Part shown: piece after piece, positions 48,601 to 57,111 of the stretch
Layout of the letters: each line of letters opens with the position of its first letter
How positions within the stretch are numbered: the stretch's first letter is position 1
Assembly (NCBI RefSeq): GCF_005768555.2
Contig: NZ_VCHX02000101.1
Location: 16,590-80,589, forward strand
Reading direction: 5' to 3'
Source: Streptomyces sporangiiformans
GTDB taxonomy: Bacteria; Actinomycetota; Actinomycetes; Streptomycetales; Streptomycetaceae
DNA: 64,000 nt
Notes under the pieces: generated by a model
Told to the model about the DNA's origin: nothing
Database searches by the model: none
The model's input: only the letters and a program-made list of their open reading frames with translations
Position numbers and translations under genes: made by a program

Positions 48601-50334
48601 GACCTGGGGCGGGCCGCACTGGTCAAGCCCAAGGCCGAGGCGCGCGAGGAGGAGGAGATCACCGACCTCAAGGTGCTCGTGGACGCGGTCCGCGACGCCA
48701 ACGCCTCGCTCGGCATCCCCGCCCAGCACAGCCCGTGGCTGCCGGCGCTCTCCGAGACTCTGCTGCTCGACGAGGTCGAGGTCCCCGCGGTCGCCGCTCT
48801 GGCACCGGGCAAGCTGCCCCCGGCCCCGTACGGCGTCGAGGACCTGCCCTCCGACCAGGCCCGCCGCCCGGTCGTCGTCGACTTCTCCTCCTTCGGGCAT
48901 CTGATCGTGGGCGGTGCGCCGCGCAGCGGCCGTTCGCAGATCCTGCGGACCATCGCCGGCTCCCTCGCCCGCACGAACTCCTCGGCGGACGTGCACATTT
49001 ACGGCATCGACTGCGGCAACGGCGCGCTCAACGCGCTGACGCGCCTGCCGCACTGCGGTGCCGTGGTCGCCCGTAACCAGACGGAGCGGGCGGTACGGCT
49101 GGTCACCCGTCTCAAGGGCGAGTTGACGCGACGTCAGGATCTGCTCTCCGAGAAGGGATTCGCGGACATCGGCGAGCAGCGGGCGTCCGCCGCCGAGGAC
49201 GAGCGGATGCCGCACCTCGTCCTGCTGCTCGACCGGTGGGAGGGCTGGCTGCCCACACTCGGCGAGTACAACCACGGTGAGCTGACGGACGAGTTGCAGA
49301 CGATGATGCGCGAGGGAGCGAGCGTCGGCATCCATCTGATCGTCACCGGTGACCGGCAGGTGCTGCTCGGCCGGATGGCCTCGCTGACGGAGGAGAAGTA
49401 CGGTCTGCGACTCGCCGACCGCAGCGACTTCTCGATGCTCGGTATCAACGCGCGCAAGGTGCCCGAGGAGATCCCGCCCGGGCGCGGCTTCAAGAACGAG
49501 GCGGGCACCGAGACGCAGTTCGCGCTGCTCACCGACGACGTGTCGGGTCAGGGGCAGGCCGCGGCGCTCGCCGCGATCGGCGAGGCGGCCGCGGCCCGCG
49601 ATGCCGGGATCCCGCGCGCCCTGCGCCCGTTCCGGGTGGACGTACTGCCCTCCCGTATCGGTTTCGACGAGGCCTGGGAGATGCGGGACCCGGCGGTCGC
49701 GCAGACGAAGTTGTGGGCTCTGGCCGGTATCGGCGGCGACGACATCATGGCGTTCGGCCCCGATCTCGCGCAGGGTGTGCCGACGTTCGTCGTCGCGGGC
49801 CCGGCCAAGTCGGGCCGCTCCACCGCGCTGCTCAACCTGGCGCGTTCGTACCTCCTTCAGGGCGTACGCCTCGTCATCGCGGCCCCGCGCCCGTCGCCCC
49901 TGCGTGAACTCGCGGACCGGGACGGCGTGTTGAAGGTCTTCACGGACGACGACATCGAGAGCGACGACTTCAACGAGGCGATCGAGTCGGCGTCCCCCGA
50001 GGAGCCCATCGTCGTCATCGTCGACGACGGCGAGGTCCTCGAGGACTGCGACTGCGAGCGCGAGCTGAAGCGCCTCGTCCAGCGGGGCGCCGACCGCGGC
50101 CTCGCGCTGGTGATCGGCGGCGACGAGGAAGAGGTCTGTGGGGGCTTCTCGGGCTGGCAGGTCGAGGCGAAGAAGGGCCGCCGCGGCCTCCTGCTCTCCC
50201 CGCAGGACTCCGGTGCCGGCGAACTGATCGGCATCCGCACGACCCGCAGCATGGTCGGCGGCCCGGTCACCCCCGGCAAGGGCCTGTTGCACCTGGGCAG
50301 TGGCGAGGCAGTCACGGTCACGGTCCCGGTCTGA
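45661..50334 (+). CDS. EssC-type FtsK/SpoIIIE ATPase of a type VII secretion system
   Basis: 1557 residues from GTG 45661. N-terminal part: a strand-rich ubiquitin- or FHA-like region (LTLTVVDPLGGANADVVLDA), an FHA-like segment (AVHRLGIGRYDIGSGP near 120), a charged linker (about 176-203, repeating D/K/G/N), then two membrane helices near 281-325. FtsK domain 1 has GTTGSGKSE (from 747) and IDEFAS (DEFA 857-860), domain 2 has GGAPRSGRSQ (from 1084) with the P-loop lysine replaced by arginine, and domain 3 has GPAKSGRSTA (from 1380) with the same change. This is the layout of Bacillota EssC, unlike actinobacterial EccC. It powers export of WXG100 proteins and cargo. Full length, no breaks. Confidence 0.93.
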   Translation: MRLTLTVVDPLGGANADVVLDADPESSLGDIAKELAAHVGYSGGAQIIPIGQHQAASSGAPVVYVDGHPVDPNATIGTSPLREGAVVSLHDPAGCLPGEPTGLVELRVASGPAAGAVHRLGIGRYDIGSGPASAIRIDDPELPARALTLSIATDGTCQVALHGKLKDDQRELLDQRDRDSKDNKDDKGDRGNKGSKGKDRDNKGVTLDGEPLDGTDWPLGAQIAVGNTLLELDRYSPPNAALKWSEDGTGLDYNRPPRLQPPERQTRFKLPAPPRDFEARPLPWLMALTPLVGAVVSVMIFGRWYYMIMALLSPLILFGNYFMDKKHGRKSHAKQVKEYKEHKERIEKDAEDALVAERLDRRQAVPDPATVLSMSTGPRTRLWERRRTDPDHLLLRVGTGQLPSEVVLDDPEQDDHKREVTWTIEDAPVALPLRDRGVVGIAGPGDSAQALGRWVVAQAAVLHSPLDVQFYVLTENSAQPSWDWVRWLPHSRPSGAQDANVLIGSDAETVGARIGELTQLLDARQKATKQNGRQASFTDPDIVVIWDGSRRLRSMPGVVRLLREGPAVSMYAICLDSEERFLPGECQAIVIAEPKPQEHTTSRTAESTSAQADAPGGFPSFQAWHTAEADDQQAGTQKALELRLRVEQTGTARVKNVRPDFVSPAWCARLSRSLSPIRDISGESEDSALPGSSRLLDVLQLEPPTSDAITARWRMGGQSTMAVIGESYDGPFGIDMRKDGPHGLIAGTTGSGKSELLQTIVAALAVANTPENMTFVLVDYKGGSAFKDCVKLPHTVGMVTDLDAHLVERALESLGAELKRREHILAAADAKDIEDYQDLVRRDPSHAPVPRLLIVIDEFASMVRDLPDFVTGLVNIAQRGRSLGIHLLLATQRPSGVVSPEIRANTNLRIALRVTDGGESSDVIDSPEAGHISKSTPGRAYVRLGHASLVPFQSGRVGGRRPGAADPQVLAPWAGPLAWEDLGRAALVKPKAEAREEEEITDLKVLVDAVRDANASLGIPAQHSPWLPALSETLLLDEVEVPAVAALAPGKLPPAPYGVEDLPSDQARRPVVVDFSSFGHLIVGGAPRSGRSQILRTIAGSLARTNSSADVHIYGIDCGNGALNALTRLPHCGAVVARNQTERAVRLVTRLKGELTRRQDLLSEKGFADIGEQRASAAEDERMPHLVLLLDRWEGWLPTLGEYNHGELTDELQTMMREGASVGIHLIVTGDRQVLLGRMASLTEEKYGLRLADRSDFSMLGINARKVPEEIPPGRGFKNEAGTETQFALLTDDVSGQGQAAALAAIGEAAAARDAGIPRALRPFRVDVLPSRIGFDEAWEMRDPAVAQTKLWALAGIGGDDIMAFGPDLAQGVPTFVVAGPAKSGRSTALLNLARSYLLQGVRLVIAAPRPSPLRELADRDGVLKVFTDDDIESDDFNEAIESASPEEPIVVIVDDGEVLEDCDCERELKRLVQRGADRGLALVIGGDEEEVCGGFSGWQVEAKKGRRGLLLSPQDSGAGELIGIRTTRSMVGGPVTPGKGLLHLGSGEAVTVTVPV

Positions 50335-50370
50335 CAGCAGCAGGTGACAGATGGCCCGGCAGGGGGAACG

Positions 50371-50994
50371 GTGAGCGGATCGGCCAGGCCGAAGCGGAGG
50401 CGGGCGGCGGGGGCCGCGTTGCGGTACGAGCACGCGCGGGGGCGGCCGGCCCGGCCTCGGACGCCGCGCCGCCTCGGTGACATCCTGCGTGGCGCCGCCC
50501 GCGTGGTCGCGATCCTCGTCGGTGTGACCGCCGTGGCCGCCGTGTTCGCGTTGGGCCCACTCGCCTGGGCCGGCGAGCTGTGGCGCGAGGTGGCTCCGGA
50601 CTGGCCCGGTGAGGGCTACGGCTTCGCGGTGACCGTCGGCGCGGTGCTGCCCGTGGCGCTGGCGTTGATGATGCGCCCGCTGTGGCGCATGGGTGAGCAT
50701 TGGAGGCGGCACAAGGCCCGCGCGCTGCTCTTCGCCGGCGCGGCCCTTCCGGGCACGGCCGTGTCCCTGATGGCGGGGGCCGTCGCCATGCAGTCGATCC
50801 GCCCCAAGCGCAGCCATCGCCACGGCTACTGCTCGTCTGCGGGTGAGTACTGCTGGATCAGCACGCACTATCCCTATGTATGGCTGGTCGGCCTGGCCGG
50901 GACGGTGATGAGCACGCTGCTGCTCATCTCGCTGTACCAGGCGTACGAGAAGCGACGCGACGGCAAGACGCCGGCGGAGCCTTCGCCCGCTTGA
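50371..50994 (+). CDS. GSARP-family membrane protein
   Basis: 207 residues from GTG 50371 with GGGGGA upstream; GTG 50344 would lengthen it. N-terminus SGSARPKRRRAAGAALRYEH, then four helices (VVAILVGVTAVAAVFALGPL, GYGFAVTVGAVLPVALALMM, ALLFAGAALPGTAVSLMAGA, YVWLVGLAGTVMSTLLLISL) with a Cys-containing outer loop (HGYCSSAGEYCWISTHYPYV). It sits 36 bases after the EssC-type gene on the same strand and is a paralogue of those at 30938 and 51228. Likely a membrane accessory of the same system. Confidence 0.72.
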   Translation: MSGSARPKRRRAAGAALRYEHARGRPARPRTPRRLGDILRGAARVVAILVGVTAVAAVFALGPLAWAGELWREVAPDWPGEGYGFAVTVGAVLPVALALMMRPLWRMGEHWRRHKARALLFAGAALPGTAVSLMAGAVAMQSIRPKRSHRHGYCSSAGEYCWISTHYPYVWLVGLAGTVMSTLLLISLYQAYEKRRDGKTPAEPSPA

Positions 50995-51033
50995 CCTTCG
51001 CCTGCTGACCTTCGATTCGGGAGCCTGTTCCAG

Positions 51034-51231
51034 ATGGTGTGGATTCCGCCGGGCCTCATGCCCGCGGGCGCGTTCAGAGCGCTGCAGATCGGGGGCGGGC
51101 TCGTGTCCTCGGTCTGTGGGCTCTGGTTGGCGGTCGTGATGCCGTGGGGCCGGTTCACGGTGATGGGGCTCGTTCTGGTGGCGCTCGGCGCGACGGTGTT
51201 GCGGCAGTGGTGGACGGGGAGGGACGCGTGA
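51034..51231 (+). CDS. small two-helix membrane protein
   Basis: 65 residues from ATG 51034. Two hydrophobic helices (LQIGGGLVSSVCGLWLAVVM and FTVMGLVLVALGATVL) and a W-W-T-G-R-D-A end. Its stop overlaps the GTG of the next gene. It lies between the two GSARP-family genes and is likely part of the same transcript. No family recognised. Confidence 0.55.
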   Translation: MVWIPPGLMPAGAFRALQIGGGLVSSVCGLWLAVVMPWGRFTVMGLVLVALGATVLRQWWTGRDA

Positions 51232-51857
51232 GCGGGTCGGCCAGGCCGAAGCGGAGGCGGGCGGCGGGGACCGCGTTGCGGTACGAGCGGGTGCGGGGGC
51301 GGGTGGACGTGTCGCCGTCTCCTGAGCGGCAGCCGAGGGTGAAGTGGGATGCGGTTCTTCGGTGGCTGGTCGTCGGCACCGTCACCGCGGAGATCTGCGG
51401 GCTCTGTCTCGTGGCGATCTTCTGGGGGCAGGGGTTCGTCTGGGGCGACATCGCTCTCGCCTGGCCCGGAGGCCCGTACGCCATGGCCGCGACCACCGGG
51501 CTCCTGGTCGCCGTGGCCGTCGCCGCTCTGGTCGGCACGCTGACCCGGGTGACGTGGCCGGAGAACAAGGTCCGCTCACTCAAGTGGATCGCCGCCTCGC
51601 TGCCCGGTCACGCCCTGGCCGCTGTGCTCGCCCTCGTGCTGTTCACGGCGATGCAGCCCAAGAGGCGTGATCGCGGCCCCGAGTGCTACAGCGAGGGCGG
51701 TCCCTGCTGGCTCCGCGAGGAGTATCCCTATGTCTGGGCCATCATCTGGGCCGCGGCGCTGCTGGCGGGCGCGGCCGTGCTCGGCGTGCGCTTCCTGCGC
51801 CGTCGGCGGAGGGACGCCGAAGCAGGGGCCGACGCCTCGGGCCAGACGGCTACTTGA
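51228..51857 (+). CDS. GSARP-family membrane protein
   Basis: 209 residues from GTG 51228 with GGGGAGGG five bases ahead and GTGA overlap with the gene before. Start SGSARPKRRRAAGTALRYER is nearly identical to the preceding paralogue, after which the sequences diverge. Four helices and a Cys-containing outer loop (PECYSEGGPCWLREEYPYVW) are kept. It ends QTAT at 51857, overlapping the convergent kinase gene by 8 bases. Confidence 0.72.
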   Translation: MSGSARPKRRRAAGTALRYERVRGRVDVSPSPERQPRVKWDAVLRWLVVGTVTAEICGLCLVAIFWGQGFVWGDIALAWPGGPYAMAATTGLLVAVAVAALVGTLTRVTWPENKVRSLKWIAASLPGHALAAVLALVLFTAMQPKRRDRGPECYSEGGPCWLREEYPYVWAIIWAAALLAGAAVLGVRFLRRRRRDAEAGADASGQTAT

Positions 51858-53622
51858 CCTTGTTCATCCGCGCCACCGGGTCTCCCGCCTCCGAGTTGTC
51901 CGTCTCGTACCTCAGGTCGCCCCCGACGGGAGTCAGCCGTACCTCGTGGCGTCCCGCCGTGCACACGGCGTCGTCGGATTTCTCGGCGACGCTGGTGGCG
52001 ACGAGTTGCTTGGGGGTGGCCTTCTTCAGAATGAGTACGGCGTCGCAGTGGCCGCCGATCAGGTCGGTCTGGCGGAACGTGCCGAACTCTTCGCCCACGG
52101 CGGCCTGGCGGACGGTGACGCGGAAGGTGCCCATGGGGAGGGTGCCCTTGAGGGCGACGCCGTCGCCCTCCCAGGTGCCGAGGTAGGACTGGGGGACGGT
52201 GGGCTCACCGGCGGCCGGATCGTCGCTGCTCGAGGAGGCGCTGGTGCTCGGCCTCGTCGCCGTGTCGTCGCTCGCCTCCGGCCCGTTCGAACCTCCGCCC
52301 GGCAGCAGGTCGAACATGAAAGCCGAGCCGATCGTCACCGTCGCCAAGGCCCCCGCGACCGCCAGCGCCACCGTGCAACTCAGCCTCCGCCCACGACCAT
52401 TGGCCCCCGGGACGGAGGTCGCCGCCACGCTGACCGACAGCTTCCCGGGCGCGGGAGCGGGAGCGGAACCAGAATCCGAAACGGAACCAGAATCCGAAGC
52501 GGGAGCGGAGTCAGAAACGGGAGCAGGAGCAGAGCCGGGGCCCGATCCCGCCGCTGGGCCGTCGGCCTCACGAGGCTCCGGGACGTACGTCGGCGCGTAC
52601 GAGGGGTCCGGTGGCCCGAAGACCCCCACCGGAGCAGACCCGTCGACCGCCGCGTCCCCGGTCACCGCGGGACTGCTGAACCCCACCACCCCAGAAGGCG
52701 CCGCCTCCCCCGTCCCCGCCGCCCCCACCGCCTCAAGGTTCAGCAACTGCACGGCACTTCGGCTGACCTGCTCGACCAACGGCCCCGGCAGCCACCCCGC
52801 CGCCACCAGCCGGGCCGCCCCCTCCGGCGCGAGCCGCGCGGCGAGCGCGGTCGGGGACGGGCGCCCGTCCGGGTCCTTGGAGAGGCAGTCCGCGACCACG
52901 TCCCGCAACTCCCCTGCCAGGGAATCCAGTTCGGGCTCCTCGTGGACGACCTTGTAGAGCAGGGCGGCGGAGGAGTCGCCGCGGAAGGGGGGCTCCCCCG
53001 TGGCCGCGTACGCCAGTACCGCGCCCAGCGAGAAGACGTCAGCCGCGCCCGTGACGCCCTTGCCGAGGATCTGCTCGGGGGACATGTAGCCGGGGGAGCC
53101 GATGGAGACGCCGGTCGAGGTGAGGGACGCCGTGCCGTCGCTCGCGCGGGCGATGCCGAAGTCGATGAGCAGCGGGCCGTCGAGGGTCAGGAGGACGTTC
53201 GAGGGCTTGACGTCACGGTGTACGAGCCCCAGGCCGTGCACCGCGGTCAGCGCCTCCGCGAGGCCCGCGCCGAGGACCCGTACGGAATGTTCCGGCAGCG
53301 GACCCGCGTCGGCGACCGCCGCGGTGAGCGAGGGGCCGGCCGCGTACGCGGTCGCCACCCAGGGCACCGACGCGTCGGGGTCGGCGTCGAGCACCGGCGC
53401 CGTGTACGCGCCGCCCACCCGTCGCGCCGCCTCGACCTCGCGGCGGAAACGCGCACGGAACTCCTCGTCGAGCGCGAAGTGCGGATGCACGATCTTGACC
53501 GCGACGGTACGCCCGCCCGCGCTGCGGCCCAGATAGACCCGGCCCATCCCGCCCGAGCCGAGCCGGCCGAGCAGCCGGTAGGGCCCCACGACGGTGGGTT
53601 CGCCGACTTCGAGCGGCTGCAT
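51850..53622 (-). CDS. transmembrane Ser/Thr protein kinase (Hanks type)
   Basis: 590 residues from ATG 53622 with GGGGGAGG eight bases ahead. Kinase domain: LGSGGMGRVY loop (21-30), catalytic Lys-43, HRDVKPSN (135-142), DFG (154-156), YMSPEQ and PSPTALAARL. A long Ser/Pro/Ala linker (rich in SDSGSVSDSGS repeats) follows, then one membrane helix near residues 415-437 (LSCTVALAVAGALATVTIG) and an extracytoplasmic domain of about 130 residues (SYLGTWEGDGVALKG) with cysteines (HCDAV, DAVCTAG). No PASTA repeats. Its place beside the secretion locus suggests, but does not prove, a regulatory role. Confidence 0.9.
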   Translation of the reverse strand: MQPLEVGEPTVVGPYRLLGRLGSGGMGRVYLGRSAGGRTVAVKIVHPHFALDEEFRARFRREVEAARRVGGAYTAPVLDADPDASVPWVATAYAAGPSLTAAVADAGPLPEHSVRVLGAGLAEALTAVHGLGLVHRDVKPSNVLLTLDGPLLIDFGIARASDGTASLTSTGVSIGSPGYMSPEQILGKGVTGAADVFSLGAVLAYAATGEPPFRGDSSAALLYKVVHEEPELDSLAGELRDVVADCLSKDPDGRPSPTALAARLAPEGAARLVAAGWLPGPLVEQVSRSAVQLLNLEAVGAAGTGEAAPSGVVGFSSPAVTGDAAVDGSAPVGVFGPPDPSYAPTYVPEPREADGPAAGSGPGSAPAPVSDSAPASDSGSVSDSGSAPAPAPGKLSVSVAATSVPGANGRGRRLSCTVALAVAGALATVTIGSAFMFDLLPGGGSNGPEASDDTATRPSTSASSSSDDPAAGEPTVPQSYLGTWEGDGVALKGTLPMGTFRVTVRQAAVGEEFGTFRQTDLIGGHCDAVLILKKATPKQLVATSVAEKSDDAVCTAGRHEVRLTPVGGDLRYETDNSEAGDPVARMNKVK

Positions 53623-53687
53623 GGCGTTGTGCCTCCCCCGGACGCGCTCCACTCCCCCAGCAGAGTAGTGCCGTACGCCCGCCCTCC

Positions 53688-54548
<861 letters not shown>

Positions 54549-54770
54549 CTAGCCCCCATGCGGTACGGTGCAGGCTTCAGGGTCGCGGAGTGGTGAAGCG
54601 GATTTCCGGAAACCTCCTCGACCTCCTGTGTCAAGCCTCGCGACACCGCGACGTCAACCCATCCGGTGACCTGTTCAAACTTCCGGGTGACGTGATCTTG
54701 CCCTCTATTGCTTTCGGCTGCCTGCGTGCTAGGCTCGCCGCAAGTTGCAGTTTGGTTTCCCTTGCAGTAC

Positions 54771-54801
54771 AGAGCCTGCGGAGCATGTGACCGCAGGCTC
54801 T
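54771..54801 (+). promoter_or_regulatory. leader hairpin before the cold-shock gene
   Basis: AGAGCCTGCGG-AGCATGTGA-CCGCAGGCTCT is a perfect 11-base-pair stem with a 9-base loop, followed by CGTCGTTTTC. It lies 81 bases before the cold-shock start. It could be an attenuator in the long leader or a terminator for a transcript from upstream. The surrounding 54540-54881 region has no gene. Confidence 0.65.
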
Positions 54802-54881
54802 CGTCGTTTTCAGACGAATGCAGTTGTTTACACAATCGCTGGTTCTGGAGCAGGGCAACCCTTTGGGCCCAAGGAGGGCTT

Positions 54882-55085
54882 ATGGCTACCGGAACCGTGA
54901 AGTGGTTCAACGCCGAAAAGGGCTTTGGCTTCATCGCCCAGGAAGGCGGAGGCCCCGACGTCTTCGTCCACTACTCCGCGATCAACGCGAGCGGTTTCCG
55001 CTCCCTGGAAGAGAACCAGGCGGTCACGTTCGACGTGACGCAGGGCCCGAAGGGCCCGCAGGCGGAGAACGTCACTCCCGTCTGA
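54882..55085 (+). CDS. cold-shock protein (CspA family)
   Basis: 67 residues from ATG 54882 with AAGGAGG nine bases ahead. It has the intact CSD with RNP1 [11 protein letters not shown] and RNP2 DVFVHYSAI, opening [14 protein letters not shown]. It binds single-stranded RNA or DNA as an RNA chaperone. The length is typical. The long, structured 5' region is a common feature of cold-shock genes. Strong terminator follows at 55156. Confidence 0.97.
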   Translation: MATGTVKWFNAEKGFGFIAQEGGGPDVFVHYSAINASGFRSLEENQAVTFDVTQGPKGPQAENVTPV

Positions 55086-55155
55086 GTCCGAGCCTTAGGC
55101 TCGCCTTCGTGAGCCCAATGCTCTGATGCCTGATCCGGAACAGATGCAGTACCCA

Positions 55156-55189
55156 AGGAGCCCCGGCACCGTCTGATGCCGGGGCTCCT
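55156..55189 (+). terminator. strong terminator after the cold-shock gene
   Basis: AGGAGCCCCGGCA - 8-base loop - TGCCGGGGCTCCT: a perfect 13-base-pair stem followed by GCCTTTCCTG. Confidence 0.9.
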
Positions 55190-55240
55190 GCCTTTCCTGT
55201 CACCGAATACGGATTGCCGATCCCTGTCCCGATCCCCGGG

Positions 55241-55279
55241 ACCCCGGTCCCGGTCCCGGTCCCGGTCCCAGGTCCCGGG
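55241..55279. repeat. CGGTCC hexamer tandem repeat
   Basis: Four tandem CGGTCC units (55245-55268) flanked by CCGGGA/TCCCGGG halves that can fold back on each other. It lies between the terminator and the convergent cupin regulator gene; a slippage-type repeat, or part of that gene's terminator. Confidence 0.6.
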
Positions 55280-55290
55280 TTCCCCGATCC

Positions 55291-55887
55291 CTAGATGTGC
55301 TGCATGACCAGGACGAACGTCGTCCCCGGCGACAGCGCCTCATATCTGTGCGGTACGTCGCCCCGGTACGACACGTAGTCACCGGCCCCGAGCTCGACCG
55401 TCTCCCCGCGCGGCCCTGCCTCCAGCCGCCCCGTACTGACGACGATGTGCTCGACCGTCCCCGGAATGTGCGGCTCCGACTCTCGCGCCGCCCCGGGCTC
55501 CACCCGCAGGTGATAGATGTCCCGCCGTGCGCCCGGCGGGCTCGCCGAGAGCAGCGTCGCCACGTAACTCGCCTGCTCGGAGTGGACCGTCGGTCCCTCC
55601 CCCGCGCGGATGACCTGGACCGCCGGGGCGGGTGGCTCGACGAGCGCGCTGAACGGTACGCCGAGCGCGACACCCAGCGCCCACAACGTCTCCATGCTCG
55701 GATTGCCGGACGCCGCCTCCAGCTGGGAGAGCGTGGACTTCGCGATACCGGCGCGTTTGGCCAGCTCGGAGAGGGAGAGGCCGGCGCGGGTCCGTTCACG
55801 CCGCAAGGATGCGGCGACCCAGTCGAGGGGGAGGCGGGACGGGGGGTGAGGCGGGCGGTGAGACGGAGAGGGGTCGCCGTCGGGCAT
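55291..55887 (-). CDS. XRE regulator with C-terminal cupin domain
   Basis: 198 residues from ATG 55887 with GAGAAGG upstream (a GTG at 55917 would add 10). The N-terminal helix-turn-helix is clear: LRRERTRAGLSLSELAKRAG and IAKSTLSQLEAASGNPS. The C-terminal cupin domain reads HLRVEPGAARESEPHIPGTV, EHIVVSTGRLEAGPRGETVE and LGAGDYVSYRGDVPHRYEAL. Such HTH-cupin proteins commonly control the divergent transporter genes next to them, here azlCD. The likely ligand is an amino acid or analogue. Confidence 0.88.
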   Translation of the reverse strand: MPDGDPSPSHRPPHPPSRLPLDWVAASLRRERTRAGLSLSELAKRAGIAKSTLSQLEAASGNPSMETLWALGVALGVPFSALVEPPAPAVQVIRAGEGPTVHSEQASYVATLLSASPPGARRDIYHLRVEPGAARESEPHIPGTVEHIVVSTGRLEAGPRGETVELGAGDYVSYRGDVPHRYEALSPGTTFVLVMQHI

Positions 55888-56022
55888 GTCTACGGGCCTT
55901 CTCTGTTGGTGTGGCACAGGTCTTGTTCGGTGGGCGTTCGGCGGGCGTTCGGCGAGCGTTCGGCGTGGAGGACCGATCGTTCGCCTTGACGAACAGCGAT
56001 CCTCCTGTCCATTCTAGAAAAC

Positions 56023-56709
56023 ATGCGTTCGCTGCTCCGAACACCCACCGTCCCTCCGGAACTCCTGCGGGACGTGGCTCTCGTCTGCCTCGCCAGCGGT
56101 GTCGTCGGTCTCTCGTTCGGTGCGATCGCCGTAGCCGGCGGGCTGCCCGTCTGGGTGCCCGTGGTGATGTCCCTCGTCGTGTACGCGGGCTCCGCCCAGT
56201 TCAGCACGGTGGGCGTACTGCTGGCCGGGGGCGGGCCGGTCGCGGCGGCGGCCACGGGGCTGCTGCTCAACACCCGCACCGCCGCCTTCAGTCTCGCCGT
56301 GGCCGACGTACTCGGCCGGGGGCGTTTCTCGCGACTCGTCGGCGCACACCTCGTCACCGACGAGACGGTCGCCTTCGCCCTCGCCCAGCCCGATCCGGAG
56401 CGGCGGCGGGCCGCCTACTGGATCTCCGGGCTCGGTCTGTACGTGGTGTGGAACGTGTGCGTGCTGGTCGGGGCTCTGGCCGGGAGCGCGATCGGGGACA
56501 CGGGGACGTACGGGCTGGACGCGGCGTTCCCGGCGGTGCTGGTCGCGCTCGTCCTGCCCGCGCTGCGGGAGGGCCCCTCGGGGGTACGGCGTGCCGCGGT
56601 GACCGGGGCCGTGGTGGCGCTGGCGGTGGCGCCGTTCGTGCCCGCCGGGGTGCCGGTGCTGCTGGCGCTGGCCGGGCTGCTCACGCCGATGCCCGGCAGG
56701 ACCTCATGA
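56023..56709 (+). CDS. azlC: AzlC-family branched-chain amino-acid exporter subunit
   Basis: 228 residues from ATG 56023. It shows the AzlC pattern: LSFGAIAVAGGLPVWVPVVM, LVVYAGSAQFSTVGVLLAGG, LLLNTRTAAFSLAVADVLG and HLVTDETVAFALAQ, with about six to eight membrane helices. With AzlD it forms an exporter of branched-chain amino acids (or a related compound). It is divergent from the XRE-cupin regulator, with 135 bases between, where the operator should lie. Confidence 0.9.
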   Translation: MRSLLRTPTVPPELLRDVALVCLASGVVGLSFGAIAVAGGLPVWVPVVMSLVVYAGSAQFSTVGVLLAGGGPVAAAATGLLLNTRTAAFSLAVADVLGRGRFSRLVGAHLVTDETVAFALAQPDPERRRAAYWISGLGLYVVWNVCVLVGALAGSAIGDTGTYGLDAAFPAVLVALVLPALREGPSGVRRAAVTGAVVALAVAPFVPAGVPVLLALAGLLTPMPGRTS

Positions 56710-57020
56710 ACCCGACCGCAGCCGCGATCGTCGCGCTCGCGGCGGGTACGTACGCCTTCCGGCTGGTCGGCCCGGTGCTGCATGGACGGGTCGAACTCCC
56801 GGGCAGGGTTCAGGAGCTGCTGTCCTCCGGGGCCCTGGTGCTGCTGGTCGCCCTGCTGGCGACGGGCGCGCTGATGGAGGCGCAGGGGTTCGCCGGGTGG
56901 GCGCGGCCGGCCGGGGTCCTGGTGGGCGGGGTACTGGCGTGGCGCCGGGCTCCGTTCGTGATCGTCGTGCTGGCCGCGGCCGCGACGACGGCTTCGCTAC
57001 GGGCGGCCGGGGTGGCCTGA
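56706..57020 (+). CDS. azlD: AzlD-domain membrane protein
   Basis: 104 residues from ATG 56706, overlapping azlC by ATGA. Three hydrophobic helices (AAIVALAAGTYAFRLVGPVL, ALVLLVALLATGALM, FVIVVLAAAATTASL) and the typical R-A-P-F-V motif. The small partner subunit of AzlC; translationally coupled. Confidence 0.9.
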   Translation: MNPTAAAIVALAAGTYAFRLVGPVLHGRVELPGRVQELLSSGALVLLVALLATGALMEAQGFAGWARPAGVLVGGVLAWRRAPFVIVVLAAAATTASLRAAGVA

Positions 57021-57111
57021 GCCCAGGACGGTCGACGCTCGGTGGACGGCCGTGAGGAAGCGCTGGAAGAAGCTGACGTCAGTGCCGGTCACGCGGTGGC
57101 CGGCACATGGT

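Noticed and set aside
47131..50868. 1245-residue open frame on the minus strand
   Set aside because: It is exactly antisense to the EssC-type gene, is made of His/Arg/Gly-rich low-sense sequence and is a shadow caused by GC-rich codon bias.
55241..55279. CGGTCC repeats as a possible CRISPR or origin
   Set aside because: The units are 6 bases with no spacers; a simple tandem repeat only.
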